In this document: positions 18,457 through 26,716 of the stretch, piece by piece | Position numbering within the stretch: the stretch's first letter is position 1 | Layout: each line of letters starts with the position of its first letter | Assembly: GCF_016734905.1 (NCBI RefSeq) | Contig: NZ_JAERPO010000004.1 | Coordinates: 56,404-120,403 of the forward strand | Direction: 5' to 3' | Source: Sphingopyxis jiangsuensis | Lineage (GTDB): Bacteria > Pseudomonadota > Alphaproteobacteria > Sphingomonadales > Sphingomonadaceae | Length of the DNA stretch: 64,000 nt | Program-made: the position numbers and the translations under genes | The notes under the pieces: model-generated | The model's input: only the letters and a program-made list of their open reading frames with translations | Told to the model about the DNA's origin: nothing | The model's database searches: none

Positions 18457-19662
18457 TTACATTGGCTCTGTCGCGCCCGAGGCGACCCGGATAGCCGAGA
18501 GGAAGCGCTCGATATTGTGGTCGTTGAGACCTGCGATGTTTATGCGGCCGCTTGGATCCATATAGATGGCATGGTGCTCGCGCATCGCCGCGATCGCGGC
18601 AGGCGTCAAGTCGAGCATCGCGAAGAGACCCTCTTGCGCGGCAAGCCGGTTCGCTCCAGGAAAGCCGGCGCTGGCGAGGCGGGCGCGTATGCTGGCCAGC
18701 CTTAGGCGCATGTCGCGAAGTTCGTTGCTCCAGACGGAGGTTAAGCCTGAATCTGCCAGGATCGTTCGCACGATTGCCGCGCCATGGTCGGGTGGGTTGG
18801 ACCACAAACTTCGTGCCAGGCTCTCTGCAGTCTTGCGACACGCATCCGCCGCTGCCATCGAAGCGGCACGAACGGCGAGCATGCCGGTCCGTTCGCTATA
18901 AAGTCCGAAGCTCTTAGAGCAGGAAATGGCGATGATTGCCTCCGGCAGGGTTTCGACCAGTTGGCGGGTGGCTTCGACGTCGGCGGTTATTCCGGCAGCC
19001 ATGCCGGCATAGGCGAGATCGACAATCGGCACGAGCCGGGCTTCGAGAAGGGCGGCTGCAAGCGCGCGCCACTGCGACGGGTCAAGGATTGCACCGGTCG
19101 GATTGTGGCAACAGCCATGGATGAGGAACAGGTCGCCCGGGTGCGCTGCCTTCACCGACGCAAGCATCGCGTCGAAATCCACGGCGCCCGATATCGGATC
19201 ATAGTGGCGATAGGTTGTACAGCGCAGCCCCACTCGTTCGGCCGTCGGAATATGATTGGGCCAGGTCGGCGTGCCGATAATGAGCCGCGGAGAGGGCGAT
19301 CGCAGCGCGGCCAGCTCCAGACCCAAGCGATAAGCGCCCGTGCCACCCGGCGTTTGTATAAGCGCCAGCTGGCCATCCGCCATGGGGCCTAACTCGGGAA
19401 AAAGGGCTCTCGCGAGATGATCGCAAAAAGCGGGATCACCTCCTGGTCCGACATAGCCTTTGCCGGTCTGACTTTCGAGCAATCGCCGTTCGGCATTCTT
19501 GACCGCCGCCATCACTTCGATGCGTCCTGCACCATTGCGATAGGTGCCGACCCCGAGGTCGATTTTCCCTTCCCGGTCGTCGGCCCGGAACAGGCGCCCG
19601 ACTTCCATGAGTGTGTCGGCAGGCGGTGGAGACAGGTTTTCGAACAAAGCAGATTCTCTCAA
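18457..19662 (-). CDS. Aspartate/aromatic amino acid aminotransferase (class I)
   Basis: A 401-residue PLP enzyme of the AspC/TyrB family. TPGGTGAYRLG, HGCCHNPTGAILDP, VDLAYAGM and SCSKSFGLYSERTG (PLP-binding lysine near residue 246) are in the expected order, and GRINIAGL carries the substrate-binding arginine. The start is probably a TTG overlapping the exporter stop codon, with another TTG 15 bases later. It transfers the amino group of aspartate, glutamate or aromatic amino acids, and AspC-like enzymes also accept cysteate and cysteine sulfinate. Its coupling to a YeiH-type exporter and divergence from an Lrp regulator suggest amino acid or sulfonate use. Confidence 0.88.
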   Translation of the reverse strand: MRESALFENLSPPPADTLMEVGRLFRADDREGKIDLGVGTYRNGAGRIEVMAAVKNAERRLLESQTGKGYVGPGGDPAFCDHLARALFPELGPMADGQLALIQTPGGTGAYRLGLELAALRSPSPRLIIGTPTWPNHIPTAERVGLRCTTYRHYDPISGAVDFDAMLASVKAAHPGDLFLIHGCCHNPTGAILDPSQWRALAAALLEARLVPIVDLAYAGMAAGITADVEATRQLVETLPEAIIAISCSKSFGLYSERTGMLAVRAASMAAADACRKTAESLARSLWSNPPDHGAAIVRTILADSGLTSVWSNELRDMRLRLASIRARLASAGFPGANRLAAQEGLFAMLDLTPAAIAAMREHHAIYMDPSGRINIAGLNDHNIERFLSAIRVASGATEPM

Positions 19663-20684
19663 TACGCGAGGAACAGGATGCAGCCGATCGCGTAGGCCGC
19701 GAGGAGGAGGGTTTGCGCGAGCATGGCGGCGAGGGGCCGCCATCCATCCGCCAGAATCCGGCGCGGCGACGTCTTGATTCCGAGCGCCGCAGTCGCGGCG
19801 ACAAGGCAAAATGTTGCCGTCTCCGAGAGAAAATGGCGAAGGGTGTCCGACAGCAGGCCAAGATTTGCGGCGGCCGCGACAAGTCCGAAGCCGACGAGAA
19901 AAAAAGGAACGGGAGGGGGAGTTGCGCCGCGGTATGAGGAAGTTGCGTACCGCGCCCCCACCATCGCGATGGCGGCAACAACCGGGGCAAGGCAGGCGAC
20001 GCGCACAAGCTTGGTTGCGATGGCGGCCGTTGCGGCATCGTTGGAGATCATCGCACCGGCACCGGCCACCTGTGTCACGTCGTGAATGGCGGAGCCGAAA
20101 AAGATCCCAGCTTGGAGCGGTCCAAAGCTGAGAACGCTCCCCACGAGGGGATAGAGTAGCATTGCTGCGGTGCTCAGCACCGTAACGAGCGCGACGGTGG
20201 TCGCCGTCTGTCGTTCTTGCGCTTCGCGATGCGGCAGTACGGTCGAGATGGCGAGAGCCGCCGAAGCACCGCAAATTCCGACGGCACCAGCGGAAAGAAG
20301 TGACCGGGAGCGCGGAAGTCCGAAAGCCATTGCTACTAGCGTGCCCGCGCTGAGCATCAAACCAACACCCCCTGCCGCAATCGCGACCGCTGAAATACCA
20401 AGCTCGGATATTTGTTCGACCGAGAAGCGAACCCCGATCAGGGCGATACCGATCCGCAGGATAGTCCGGATTGTAAAATCGGCTCCCGGAGTGAGATATG
20501 AGACATCGTTGCGGTGGGCGAACATTGTTCCTGCCACCAGCGCGGTAAGCACGGCTGGCAAGGCAGGCACGGAAAGTGCCATCAGCATCGACAGGCCGGC
20601 AATCACGGTGCAGACCGCGACCCCGGACAGTAGCTGGGCGCCCCCTGTCGGCGCATTTCGCCAGCTCATGCGGAAGCCGGCCAT
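19659..20684 (-). CDS. YeiH-family putative sulfate exporter (UPF0324)
   Basis: A 341-residue membrane protein with about ten hydrophobic segments and the family blocks GIALIGVRFS, GAVGICGASAALAIS, YPLVGSVLSFG and GIFFGSAIHDVTQVAGAG. The family is annotated as putative sulfate exporters of the inner membrane; few members have been tested. I start at the ATG just after the DUF6356 stop codon, because the longer frame overlaps that gene and has no membrane character. It lies between DUF6356 and the aminotransferase with nearly no gaps, so all three form one operon. Confidence 0.85.
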   Translation of the reverse strand: MAGFRMSWRNAPTGGAQLLSGVAVCTVIAGLSMLMALSVPALPAVLTALVAGTMFAHRNDVSYLTPGADFTIRTILRIGIALIGVRFSVEQISELGISAVAIAAGGVGLMLSAGTLVAMAFGLPRSRSLLSAGAVGICGASAALAISTVLPHREAQERQTATTVALVTVLSTAAMLLYPLVGSVLSFGPLQAGIFFGSAIHDVTQVAGAGAMISNDAATAAIATKLVRVACLAPVVAAIAMVGARYATSSYRGATPPPVPFFLVGFGLVAAAANLGLLSDTLRHFLSETATFCLVAATAALGIKTSPRRILADGWRPLAAMLAQTLLLAAYAIGCILFLAY

Positions 20685-20688
20685 AGCG

Positions 20689-20910
20689 TCAGGGCTGACG
20701 GGTGGTGATACGATTGACGACCATGCGATCGTGAAGCCGGGCGATAATTCCGCTACCTGTTCTGGCGCACATCGAGGGTATGACGGCATGGACCAGGCAG
20801 GCAAACGCCCCAACGAACATGGCTCCCGAAAAGGCTAGGGAATGGCGAAAATGCTCGCCATAGCTTTCCCCGACCGAGGCGGGATGGGCGATAAACAGGC
20901 GTTTGATCAC
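20689..20910 (-). CDS. DUF6356 family protein
   Basis: A 73-residue protein with the block IAHPASVGESYGEHFRHS, one hydrophobic helix (MFVGAFACLVHAVIPSM) and the tail ARLHDRMVV. This pattern marks DUF6356, a small membrane-associated family common in sphingomonads and related alphaproteobacteria. Its function is not known. It is the first gene of the three-gene set with the exporter and aminotransferase. GAAGGAGAATGATG lies directly before the ATG. Confidence 0.85.
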   Translation of the reverse strand: MIKRLFIAHPASVGESYGEHFRHSLAFSGAMFVGAFACLVHAVIPSMCARTGSGIIARLHDRMVVNRITTRQP

Positions 20911-21027
20911 ATCATTCTCCTTCGCCGAGCTTCTAACCTCGCGCTCGGAGAATGTTTTTCCAATGATTCCGTTATTCTGGTAAAATGGGATAAAGAATTC
21001 TGAATTTAGCGAATCATGGAGTAAAAT

Positions 21028-21480
21028 TTGCTCGATCTTATCGATAGAAAGATATTGCGGTCGCTTCAGGCCGATTCGTCGCGGTCGCTCGGCGACATTG
21101 CCAACGAGGTCGGTTTGTCTTCCAGTCCCTGCTGGAAGCGCATCAAAAGGCTCGAAGCCGACGGCTATATCGTCGAACGGGTGACGATCCTTGATCGCGA
21201 ACGACTGGATCTAGGCGTGACGGTATTCGCCGCGGTCAAGACCAACCAGCATCACGAAACATGGCTCGCCGATTTTGCCACGTCCGTGTCGTCGATCCCC
21301 GAGGTCGTCGAATTCTACCGAATGAGCGGGGACGTTGATTACCTGCTCAAGATCGTGTGCAAGGATATTGCGGATTATGATCGCATCTATCGGTCATTGA
21401 TCAAGCGCACCGCAATCTACGACGTCAGTTCATCCTTTGCTATGGAGCAAATCAAGTGCACGACGCAGTTACCTATATGA
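21028..21480 (+). CDS. Lrp/AsnC family transcriptional regulator
   Basis: A 150-residue regulator with the N-terminal helix-turn-helix (IDRKILRSLQADSS, then NEVGLSSSPCWKRIKRLE) and the C-terminal ligand-binding RAM domain (EVVEFYRMSGDVDYLLKIV). The start is a TTG with GGAG seven bases upstream; no in-frame ATG is available because a stop precedes it. It faces the DUF6356-exporter-aminotransferase operon across a 117-base gap and is the obvious candidate regulator, probably sensing an amino acid. Confidence 0.92.
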   Translation: MLDLIDRKILRSLQADSSRSLGDIANEVGLSSSPCWKRIKRLEADGYIVERVTILDRERLDLGVTVFAAVKTNQHHETWLADFATSVSSIPEVVEFYRMSGDVDYLLKIVCKDIADYDRIYRSLIKRTAIYDVSSSFAMEQIKCTTQLPI

Positions 21481-21802
21481 AGGGCCTGCGTCAGGCGAGT
21501 TCGCGCGTAAATGCGACGGGTACATGAACAGGATCTTGCAGGTCTGACCTGGTTGCAGCCTTGATTATTGATCGCTTGAAATGCCGCGGACAGCGTTCTG
21601 CCAGCGATCGCCGCTGAGTTTTCTCAGATTCGCCAACATTATCGCGGAGAGCTACCCTTCGTGTTTAGTGAAAGAAACTTACACCGAGAAAGAACGGTTT
21701 AGCATAGATTTGGGGGCCTAATCGGGGGCACCTGCCCGACAATCATTGCGCTAAAATACTGAATTAAAACATATATTTACGATGAATGTGATTCCGGCTC
21801 GG
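21481..21802. other. Intergenic region between Lrp gene and integrase relic
   Basis: About 320 bases with no convincing gene. Near 21708 the sequence GGGGGCCTAATCGGGGGCA holds two GGGGGC blocks 13 bases apart, a pattern often seen at ends of integrase-carried elements. An AT-rich stretch follows, just outside the integrase C-terminus. It could be remains of an attachment site. Confidence 0.4.
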
Positions 21803-22140
21803 TCAAGATCGCGAGTGTTTCTGTTCCGGGAACATTGATCGCGGGACAGCCGCAATCCAGGCACCGCCGGTGATATAAGCTCCCCACTGGTCAAGGAGCA
21901 TGCGCCTCATTTCAAGAAACGTGGCACGCTGATAGGCTTTGACGACCTCGTCCTCGATGACGTGCGACAGCGCCGATTCCGCAACAGCTTCGGGAATATA
22001 TGGCTGCTGTTCCGCAGCCCAGGTTCGCAGGCTTGTTCGAAAACCGTGAGGAACCCAAGGCAGGTCCGCAGCGCGCATTACTCTTGATATGGTCATGTCG
22101 CTGATCATGTTTCCCTTGTTGTTGGGGAAGATGCAGGATG
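21803..22140 (-). pseudogene. C-terminal relic of a P4-type tyrosine integrase
   Basis: Reading on the minus strand, about 112 residues match the catalytic end of phage P4-type integrases: CIFPNNKGNMISD, HGFRTSLRTWAAE with the box II HxxR, ALSHVIEDEVVKAYQR with a second histidine and the nucleophile tyrosine, and RRMLLDQWGAYI. The N-terminal two thirds, including the first catalytic arginine, are absent. The break coincides with the beginning of ThiL-like coding sequence on the opposite strand. It is a fragment and cannot act as a recombinase. Confidence 0.75.
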
Positions 22141-22889
22141 ACACGCCAGTCGATGTTGCGGAAGCCATTGTGGCGGGAGCTGCAGAGGAATGCCAGCGCC
22201 ACGGCGTCGCCTTTCTGGGAGGCGATACCAAAGAGGCTATGGGTATGAACATGGTGGGCGCCGCTCTTGGCACTATCGACAAAAATCGCCATTTCAACAG
22301 GCGTGGCGGCAAAGCCGGTGACCTGCTCGTCCTTGCTGGAACCGTTGGTGGTTTCCTAGGTGCTTACCGAACGTGTCAAGCCGGCGGCTTTCCTGAACCA
22401 GATGCCGTTGAGTACTTGTCGCGTCCTCGAGCCGCTTGGAAGGAAGCATTGGCGTTAGCTTCACTGGAAGGCGTCAGGAGTGCCTGCGATCTTAGCGACG
22501 GACTAAGCTCCAGCGCACTAAGCGTGGTAGGCTCAGGGGCCGGTGCCGTGCTCAACTTCGACGCGCTGCCATTCCATCCTCTCGCGCGAGCGAGCGCGGC
22601 CACGAGGGGCGTAGACCTGCTGTCTTACGCTTTCGGTGTCGGTGACTGGGGGATACTCTATGCGGTCGACCCATCGGCTGGGGGCGCCATTGCGGACTTA
22701 AAGGCGAAAGGACTTTCGCTCGCGATTGTTGGCCTAGTGGAGTCCGAGCCGGGCCTTCGACTGAGGCGAGGCCACCTGTTCGCCATATCCGCTTCGGAGA
22801 ATGAGCACTTCAGGCAGCGCATGGAAGACGAAGGGGACTATTTTGACCTTCAGGAAAGCAGTTTGGTTCTGACGTCGTTAGTTCCCTAG
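22089..22889 (+). pseudogene. ThiL/PurM-like (AIR synthase-related) protein, N-terminus lost
   Basis: From about base 22140 the frame matches thiamine-monophosphate kinase-like ATP-binding proteins: VDVAEAIVAGAAEECQRHG, LGGDTKEA, LVLAGTVGGFLGAYR, CDLSDGLSSS (the second metal/substrate motif) and GVGDWGILYAVDP. The N-terminal glycine-rich ATP site and first Asp cluster are missing, and the apparent start codon lies inside the opposite-strand integrase relic. The visible protein is 266 residues against about 320-330 for the family. It is probably inactive after a rearrangement; a shorter functional protein cannot be excluded. Confidence 0.65.
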
Positions 22890-23019
22890 CCGCCGCCGGT
22901 GCCAGACGCAGCGTCGGCTTCTCCGCCTTTGCGCTTCAAAAGCCGCCAGTCGACTACCGGCCAATCGATTTGATCCGTGCGTTTCCCATTTTGGCCATTT
23001 TGGCCGCAGGAGAACGATC

Positions 23020-23649
23020 ATGGGTAGGTCAGAATTCGACTATTTACCTCCACGACCGGCGTGGAATGCTGGTCGAAAGGTTGGCGCAAAGCGGCCGTTA
23101 AAACCACGGCAGATTTGGGCAATTCGCTTTCACTTAGATCGAGAGCATCGGCTTCGAGACAGGGCGCTGTTCGATCTTGCGATCGACAGCAAACTGAGGG
23201 GCTGCGATCTAGTGAAGATAAAGATCGGCGACCTTGTAGCCGGCGGTGAGTTGAGAACGTGGGCGATGGTGATCCAGCAGAAGACCAATCGGCCCGTTCA
23301 GTTCGAAATCATGTCGGATGCTCGCGGGAGCCTCTTGGCATGGCTTGAGCGGCGCGGCGGATCGATCGAGGATTTTGCGTTCCCCAGCCGGGTCGACCAC
23401 TCCGCTCATATGAGCACGCGTCAATATGCGCGTCTCGTCGATGAATGGGTGACGGCGGTTGGCCTTCGAAGCGAAGATTACGGAACGCATTCGCTGCGCA
23501 GAACGAAGGCGTCGATCATCTACAAGGCGACCGGAAATTTGCGTGCGGTGCAGATTCTGCTCGGTCACACCAAGATTGAAAATACCGTGCGATATCTCGG
23601 CGTCGACGTTGAAGACGCCTTGACTTTGGCGGAAGGCATCGAAGTCTAA
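23020..23649 (+). CDS. Small tyrosine-type recombinase/integrase
   Basis: A 209-residue protein consisting almost only of the catalytic domain, similar in size to FimB/FimE. SKLRGCDLVKIKIGDL carries the first arginine, HSLRRTKASIIYKAT the box II HxxR, LLGHTKIENTVRYLG the second histidine and the tyrosine nucleophile. All expected catalytic residues are present. AGGAG precedes the ATG. Such proteins invert or excise DNA at short sites; no inverted pair was recognised beside it. It lies in the scarred junction between the chromosome-like and element-like regions. Confidence 0.88.
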   Translation: MGRSEFDYLPPRPAWNAGRKVGAKRPLKPRQIWAIRFHLDREHRLRDRALFDLAIDSKLRGCDLVKIKIGDLVAGGELRTWAMVIQQKTNRPVQFEIMSDARGSLLAWLERRGGSIEDFAFPSRVDHSAHMSTRQYARLVDEWVTAVGLRSEDYGTHSLRRTKASIIYKATGNLRAVQILLGHTKIENTVRYLGVDVEDALTLAEGIEV

Positions 23650-23669
23650 CGATCAAATCTCGATAACCT

Positions 23670-23715
23670 AGAGAGCGAACGCTCTGGATTGCCTTGGAAC
23701 GTCCGCTCTCTTTGT
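23670..23715 (+). terminator. Hairpin after the small recombinase gene
   Basis: AGAGAGCG pairs with CGCTCTCT across a 26-base loop, followed by TTGTTTGG. A smaller nested hairpin (AGAGCG-AA-CGCTCT) uses the same left arm, so two folds compete. It probably ends transcription of the recombinase gene. Confidence 0.5.
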
Positions 23716-23752
23716 TTGGTCCCTGAAAGCCGACTGTCTCCAATCGGCCAGC

Positions 23753-24148
23753 CTAGGCCAAGTCTGGCCCCAGCGTTTCGATGATCCGGCAGTCCTCGAT
23801 CGTACCCTGTTTGCAGGTCGTCAGCATACGGCTCAGTTCCGCCCGCATCTTGCCGAGATCGGCGATCTTGGCCTCGATCTCTTTGAGGTGCCGGGTCGTG
23901 ATCTCATCGACCGCGCCACAGGGGCGGGACTTGTCGTCGGCGAGTGTGAGCAACTCGCGGACATCGTCGAGACGAAAGCCGAGGTCGCGGGCACGCCGGA
24001 TGAACGACAGGCGCTGGCCATGCTCGCGGCCGTAGCTGCGATAATTGGACGCTGTCCGCGACGCTTGGGGAAGCAGGCCTTCCTTCTCGTAGAAGCGGAT
24101 CGTCTCAGTCTTTGTTTTCGTGATTCGGGCGAGCTCACCTATGCGCAT
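23753..24148 (-). CDS. MerR family heavy-metal-responsive regulator
   Basis: A 131-residue MerR protein: MRIGELARITKTKTETIRFY is the winged-helix start, followed by a coiled-coil and a metal-binding tail. Cys77 (RPCGAVDEI), Cys112 (TTCKQG) and Cys120 (EDCRII) lie close to the Cys77/112/119 ligands of the cadmium sensor CadR, so Cd, Pb, Zn or Co is more likely than Cu or Hg. A MerR-type operator precedes the gene, indicating self-control, and another lies before the neighbouring TonB receptor gene. No efflux ATPase or CDF exporter is adjacent. Confidence 0.9.
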   Translation of the reverse strand: MRIGELARITKTKTETIRFYEKEGLLPQASRTASNYRSYGREHGQRLSFIRRARDLGFRLDDVRELLTLADDKSRPCGAVDEITTRHLKEIEAKIADLGKMRAELSRMLTTCKQGTIEDCRIIETLGPDLA

Positions 24149-24155
24149 GACGCCA

Positions 24156-24176
24156 ACCTTATAGTTTCTGCAAGGT
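24156..24176 (-). promoter_or_regulatory. MerR-type operator before the merR gene
   Basis: Read on the minus strand it is ACCTTGCAG, three to four central bases, then CTATAAGGT. The arms ACCTT and AAGGT are exact and the spacing suits the stretched promoter that MerR proteins untwist. It lies a few bases before the merR start. Confidence 0.6.
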
Positions 24177-24202
24177 GGGCATAGGCGTGAGCGGCGATCG
24201 GC

Positions 24203-26185
24203 TCAATGCCCCCCGCCGAACTTGAACCGCACGCCGCCATTGACGACAAAGCCGTCGGTCGGCGCCCAGGCATCGGTGGTCCAGCTTCCATCGGGCGCGC
24301 GCTGCGGCAGGAGCAGAGGGTCATATTTGGTCTGGCGGATATTGAGGATATTTTCGGCGTTCACGAACAGGCTGACCTTGCCGAGCGTGATTTCGCCAAG
24401 CGCGCCCAGTTCGAAATAGGGGCGGCTGCGGGCGCGGTACGGATTGTCATCAAGCTGCTGGCGGCCCGTATAATAGGCCTCGATCCCGATGCGGCCCTTG
24501 CCATGTTCTTCCCACATGCCGACGAGCCCGGCGGTGTGGCGTGGGGTGCGCGGCGTCGTGCGGCGCCCGGTGCCCGCGGGACCGGGTTCGCTTGCGTCGA
24601 CGACCACATAGCTGCCGGTGATCGACAATCCCTGCCAGCGATAGCGCAGCATTAACTCGCCGCCGCGCGTTCGCGTGGTGCTAGCGGCGTTGACGAGGCG
24701 AACCGTGTCGACGTCGACATCCTGCAACTGGACGGCATTGTCGATATCCGAGGCGAACAGGGTGAAGCTCGCTTCGATCGGGCCCTTGGCATAGCCGAAG
24801 TCGAGCGAGGCGGTTTTGGCGGTCTCGGCCTTGAGCGGACCGAGCGGTTCGAGCCGCGAGAGGCCCGCCGCTTCGATCTCGTCGACGAAGGGCGTGGGCG
24901 CATAAAAGCCCTTGCCGAGCGAGGCGCGGATTGTCCACGGCCCCGGCCGGTAGAACGCCGAGAGGCGCGGACTGAAGCGCGTGCCATAGTCGCTGTGGAA
25001 ATCGACGCGGGCGCTGCCCGCGAGCAGCAATTCGTCGGTCACCTCCTGTTCGACCTGCCCGAAGAGACCCGGCACGGTATAGCTGTAATCGAAAACCGGG
25101 AAGGCCCGCGAACGATAATCGTCGGCCTGGATCGCTGCGCCCGCGAGCCAACTCGTCGGGCCGCTTTCCCCGGCGAGCGAGGTTTCGGCGAAAAAGGTGT
25201 TTTGGCGATCGGTTTCGGCGCTCGTACCGAAGAGCTGGCGATGACGCTGCGTCATTGCCGAGGCGCGGACGTGGAGCTTGCCGAGGCTTTCGACCGGGAA
25301 TTCGCCGATGAGGCCGACGTCGAGACGGCGGCTGTCCTGCGTCAGCGGGAAGGGCTGGCCGTCGGGAGTTGTGCGCCCGGCGAGCGTGCCGCCACGGCGG
25401 TCCTCTTCCGTCGCCCCGACGGTGATCAGCGTTGTGGCGCCGTCGTCGCCTTCCCAGAACAGGCGCGGACGGACCGTCCAGCGATCATAGCCGGGCATGT
25501 CGATCCACCCGTCGTCGTCGAGATCCTTGCGCGTCTGGCGGTGATAGCCGCCGGTGAGCGAATAGCTCCAGTTCGTACCGAGGGGCCCCGATGTGTATCC
25601 GGTGACGTCCTGCCCATCCCGAGTGGTGGCATTGAGCAACAATTCGGTTTCCGCTTCCGCCTTCGGACGGCGCGAGACGAGGTTGATCACGCCGCCAAGC
25701 GCCGAAGGTCCATAGAGCGCCGACGCCGAACCCTTGATCACCTCGACTTGCCCGAGATCGGTCGGCGGAATCTGCAACAGCCCGATCGACGAGGGCTGGC
25801 CGCCGTAGAGCGGCAGACCATCGGACAGGAGCTGCGTGTAGCGCCCCGACATACCCTGCATGCGGATATTCGACGATCCGAGCGCAGGCGAGGTGACCTG
25901 CACGCGCACGCCGGGCGTCTCGGCGACGAGCATCGAGACATTTCCCGGCGTCATCAGCAGTTTCTCTTCGATTTCCTCGCGGCCGATCACCTCGACACGG
26001 ATTGCCTCGTCTTGCACCCGGCGGCCCGAGCGCGTCGCTTGCACGACGATATCCTCTTCGCCTTCCTCGGCATCGCCATGATCGGCCTCGCCATGATGCT
26101 CCTGCGCATGAGCGACCGGAGCCCAAAGGAGCAGGCCGGTGGTCATTGCAGTCGCGGCGGCAAGAAGGGGGGCGGAAGTTTTCAC
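24203..26185 (-). CDS. TonB-dependent receptor, probably metal-regulated
   Basis: A 660-residue receptor of the CirA/BtuB/ZnuD size class. Signal peptide to about residue 28 (ending AHAQ), then a short His/Asp/Glu-rich stretch (EHHGEADHGDAEEGEED) that could bind metal, then DIVVQATRSGRRVQDEAIRV, a plug with VEVIKGSASALYGPSALGG and a barrel ending VNGGVRFKFGGGH. The start is GTG with GGAG upstream. A MerR-type operator precedes it and the merR gene follows, so transcription probably responds to a divalent metal. Import of a metal chelate is the best guess. Confidence 0.9.
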   Translation of the reverse strand: MKTSAPLLAAATAMTTGLLLWAPVAHAQEHHGEADHGDAEEGEEDIVVQATRSGRRVQDEAIRVEVIGREEIEEKLLMTPGNVSMLVAETPGVRVQVTSPALGSSNIRMQGMSGRYTQLLSDGLPLYGGQPSSIGLLQIPPTDLGQVEVIKGSASALYGPSALGGVINLVSRRPKAEAETELLLNATTRDGQDVTGYTSGPLGTNWSYSLTGGYHRQTRKDLDDDGWIDMPGYDRWTVRPRLFWEGDDGATTLITVGATEEDRRGGTLAGRTTPDGQPFPLTQDSRRLDVGLIGEFPVESLGKLHVRASAMTQRHRQLFGTSAETDRQNTFFAETSLAGESGPTSWLAGAAIQADDYRSRAFPVFDYSYTVPGLFGQVEQEVTDELLLAGSARVDFHSDYGTRFSPRLSAFYRPGPWTIRASLGKGFYAPTPFVDEIEAAGLSRLEPLGPLKAETAKTASLDFGYAKGPIEASFTLFASDIDNAVQLQDVDVDTVRLVNAASTTRTRGGELMLRYRWQGLSITGSYVVVDASEPGPAGTGRRTTPRTPRHTAGLVGMWEEHGKGRIGIEAYYTGRQQLDDNPYRARSRPYFELGALGEITLGKVSLFVNAENILNIRQTKYDPLLLPQRAPDGSWTTDAWAPTDGFVVNGGVRFKFGGGH

Positions 26186-26242
26186 TTGGGCGTCTCCGGC
26201 TCGATTACATCCGGCCGGTCATCTGGCGGCCAGGCCGCCGGC

Positions 26243-26273
26243 GCCATAAAGGTTGAAGCCGCTACAAGGTCAA
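26243..26273 (-). promoter_or_regulatory. MerR-type promoter/operator before the TonB receptor gene
   Basis: On the minus strand TTGACC serves as -35, with TATGGC about 19 bases downstream as a weak -10. Between them lies the imperfect dyad CTTGTAGC-GGCTTCAAC, as in promoters of MerR-family regulators. The overlong spacer is the family hallmark. Confidence 0.6.
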
Positions 26274-26346
26274 GCGCCATCTTCTTTTAATGTTTCCAGG
26301 ATCGAAGCGGACAGTTTCCTATAGGCCAACTCGAGCACCTGCGCCG

Positions 26347-26619
26347 CTACGCTCGGGTTGGCGGTGCGTTGGGTTGTTCGTCCATCGCGGCTTCGATCAT
26401 GGCGAGATAGATACCGCCGACGTCGTCCTGTCGACCGTCGGCTGCCTTTCGGGTGCCTGCGTCGATCATGGCGGTGTCGGGTTCGCGCAGCGCAATGATC
26501 GCCGCCCGAGCCTCGGGCAGATAATCCTGCCAAAGCGGTTTGCCGTCCATCCTCGCGTCGGGTGGGTTTGCATCCAGCTCGCAAAGCGCGCGGGCGACTC
26601 GTTCGAGGCCGGTCTTCAT
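26347..26619 (-). CDS. Conserved hypothetical protein
   Basis: A 90-residue soluble protein (ERVARALCELDANPPDARMD, then GKPLWQDYLPEARAAIIAL). I do not know a function. It has the look of the small phage- or element-borne proteins in alphaproteobacteria that share an ARALCxxDGxPPD block. Its codon use fits the neighbours and the reading frame fits the strand better than the opposite-strand frames. It lies upstream of the metal-linked receptor but beyond the receptor's own promoter. Confidence 0.65.
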   Translation of the reverse strand: MKTGLERVARALCELDANPPDARMDGKPLWQDYLPEARAAIIALREPDTAMIDAGTRKAADGRQDDVGGIYLAMIEAAMDEQPNAPPTRA

Positions 26620-26716
26620 TCCAAGGTAATATCATAGAGTGCGCATTTTGCGGCACGGTTGCCGCTTGGGCTGCTCATACCCAAATGGACTGGGCGGGCT
26701 TGAAAGGGACCGAAGT

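Noticed and set aside
17219..18841. 540-codon minus-strand open frame within the second TonB receptor gene
   Set aside because: Composition of a shadow frame and it crosses the terminator after the receptor gene.
20685..20813. Longer N-terminus for the YeiH-type exporter
   Set aside because: It would overlap the DUF6356 gene over most of its length and adds no membrane-type sequence.
26290..26637. 115-codon plus-strand frame opposite the 90-residue hypothetical gene
   Set aside because: The minus-strand frame has a more protein-like composition and resembles known conserved hypothetical proteins.
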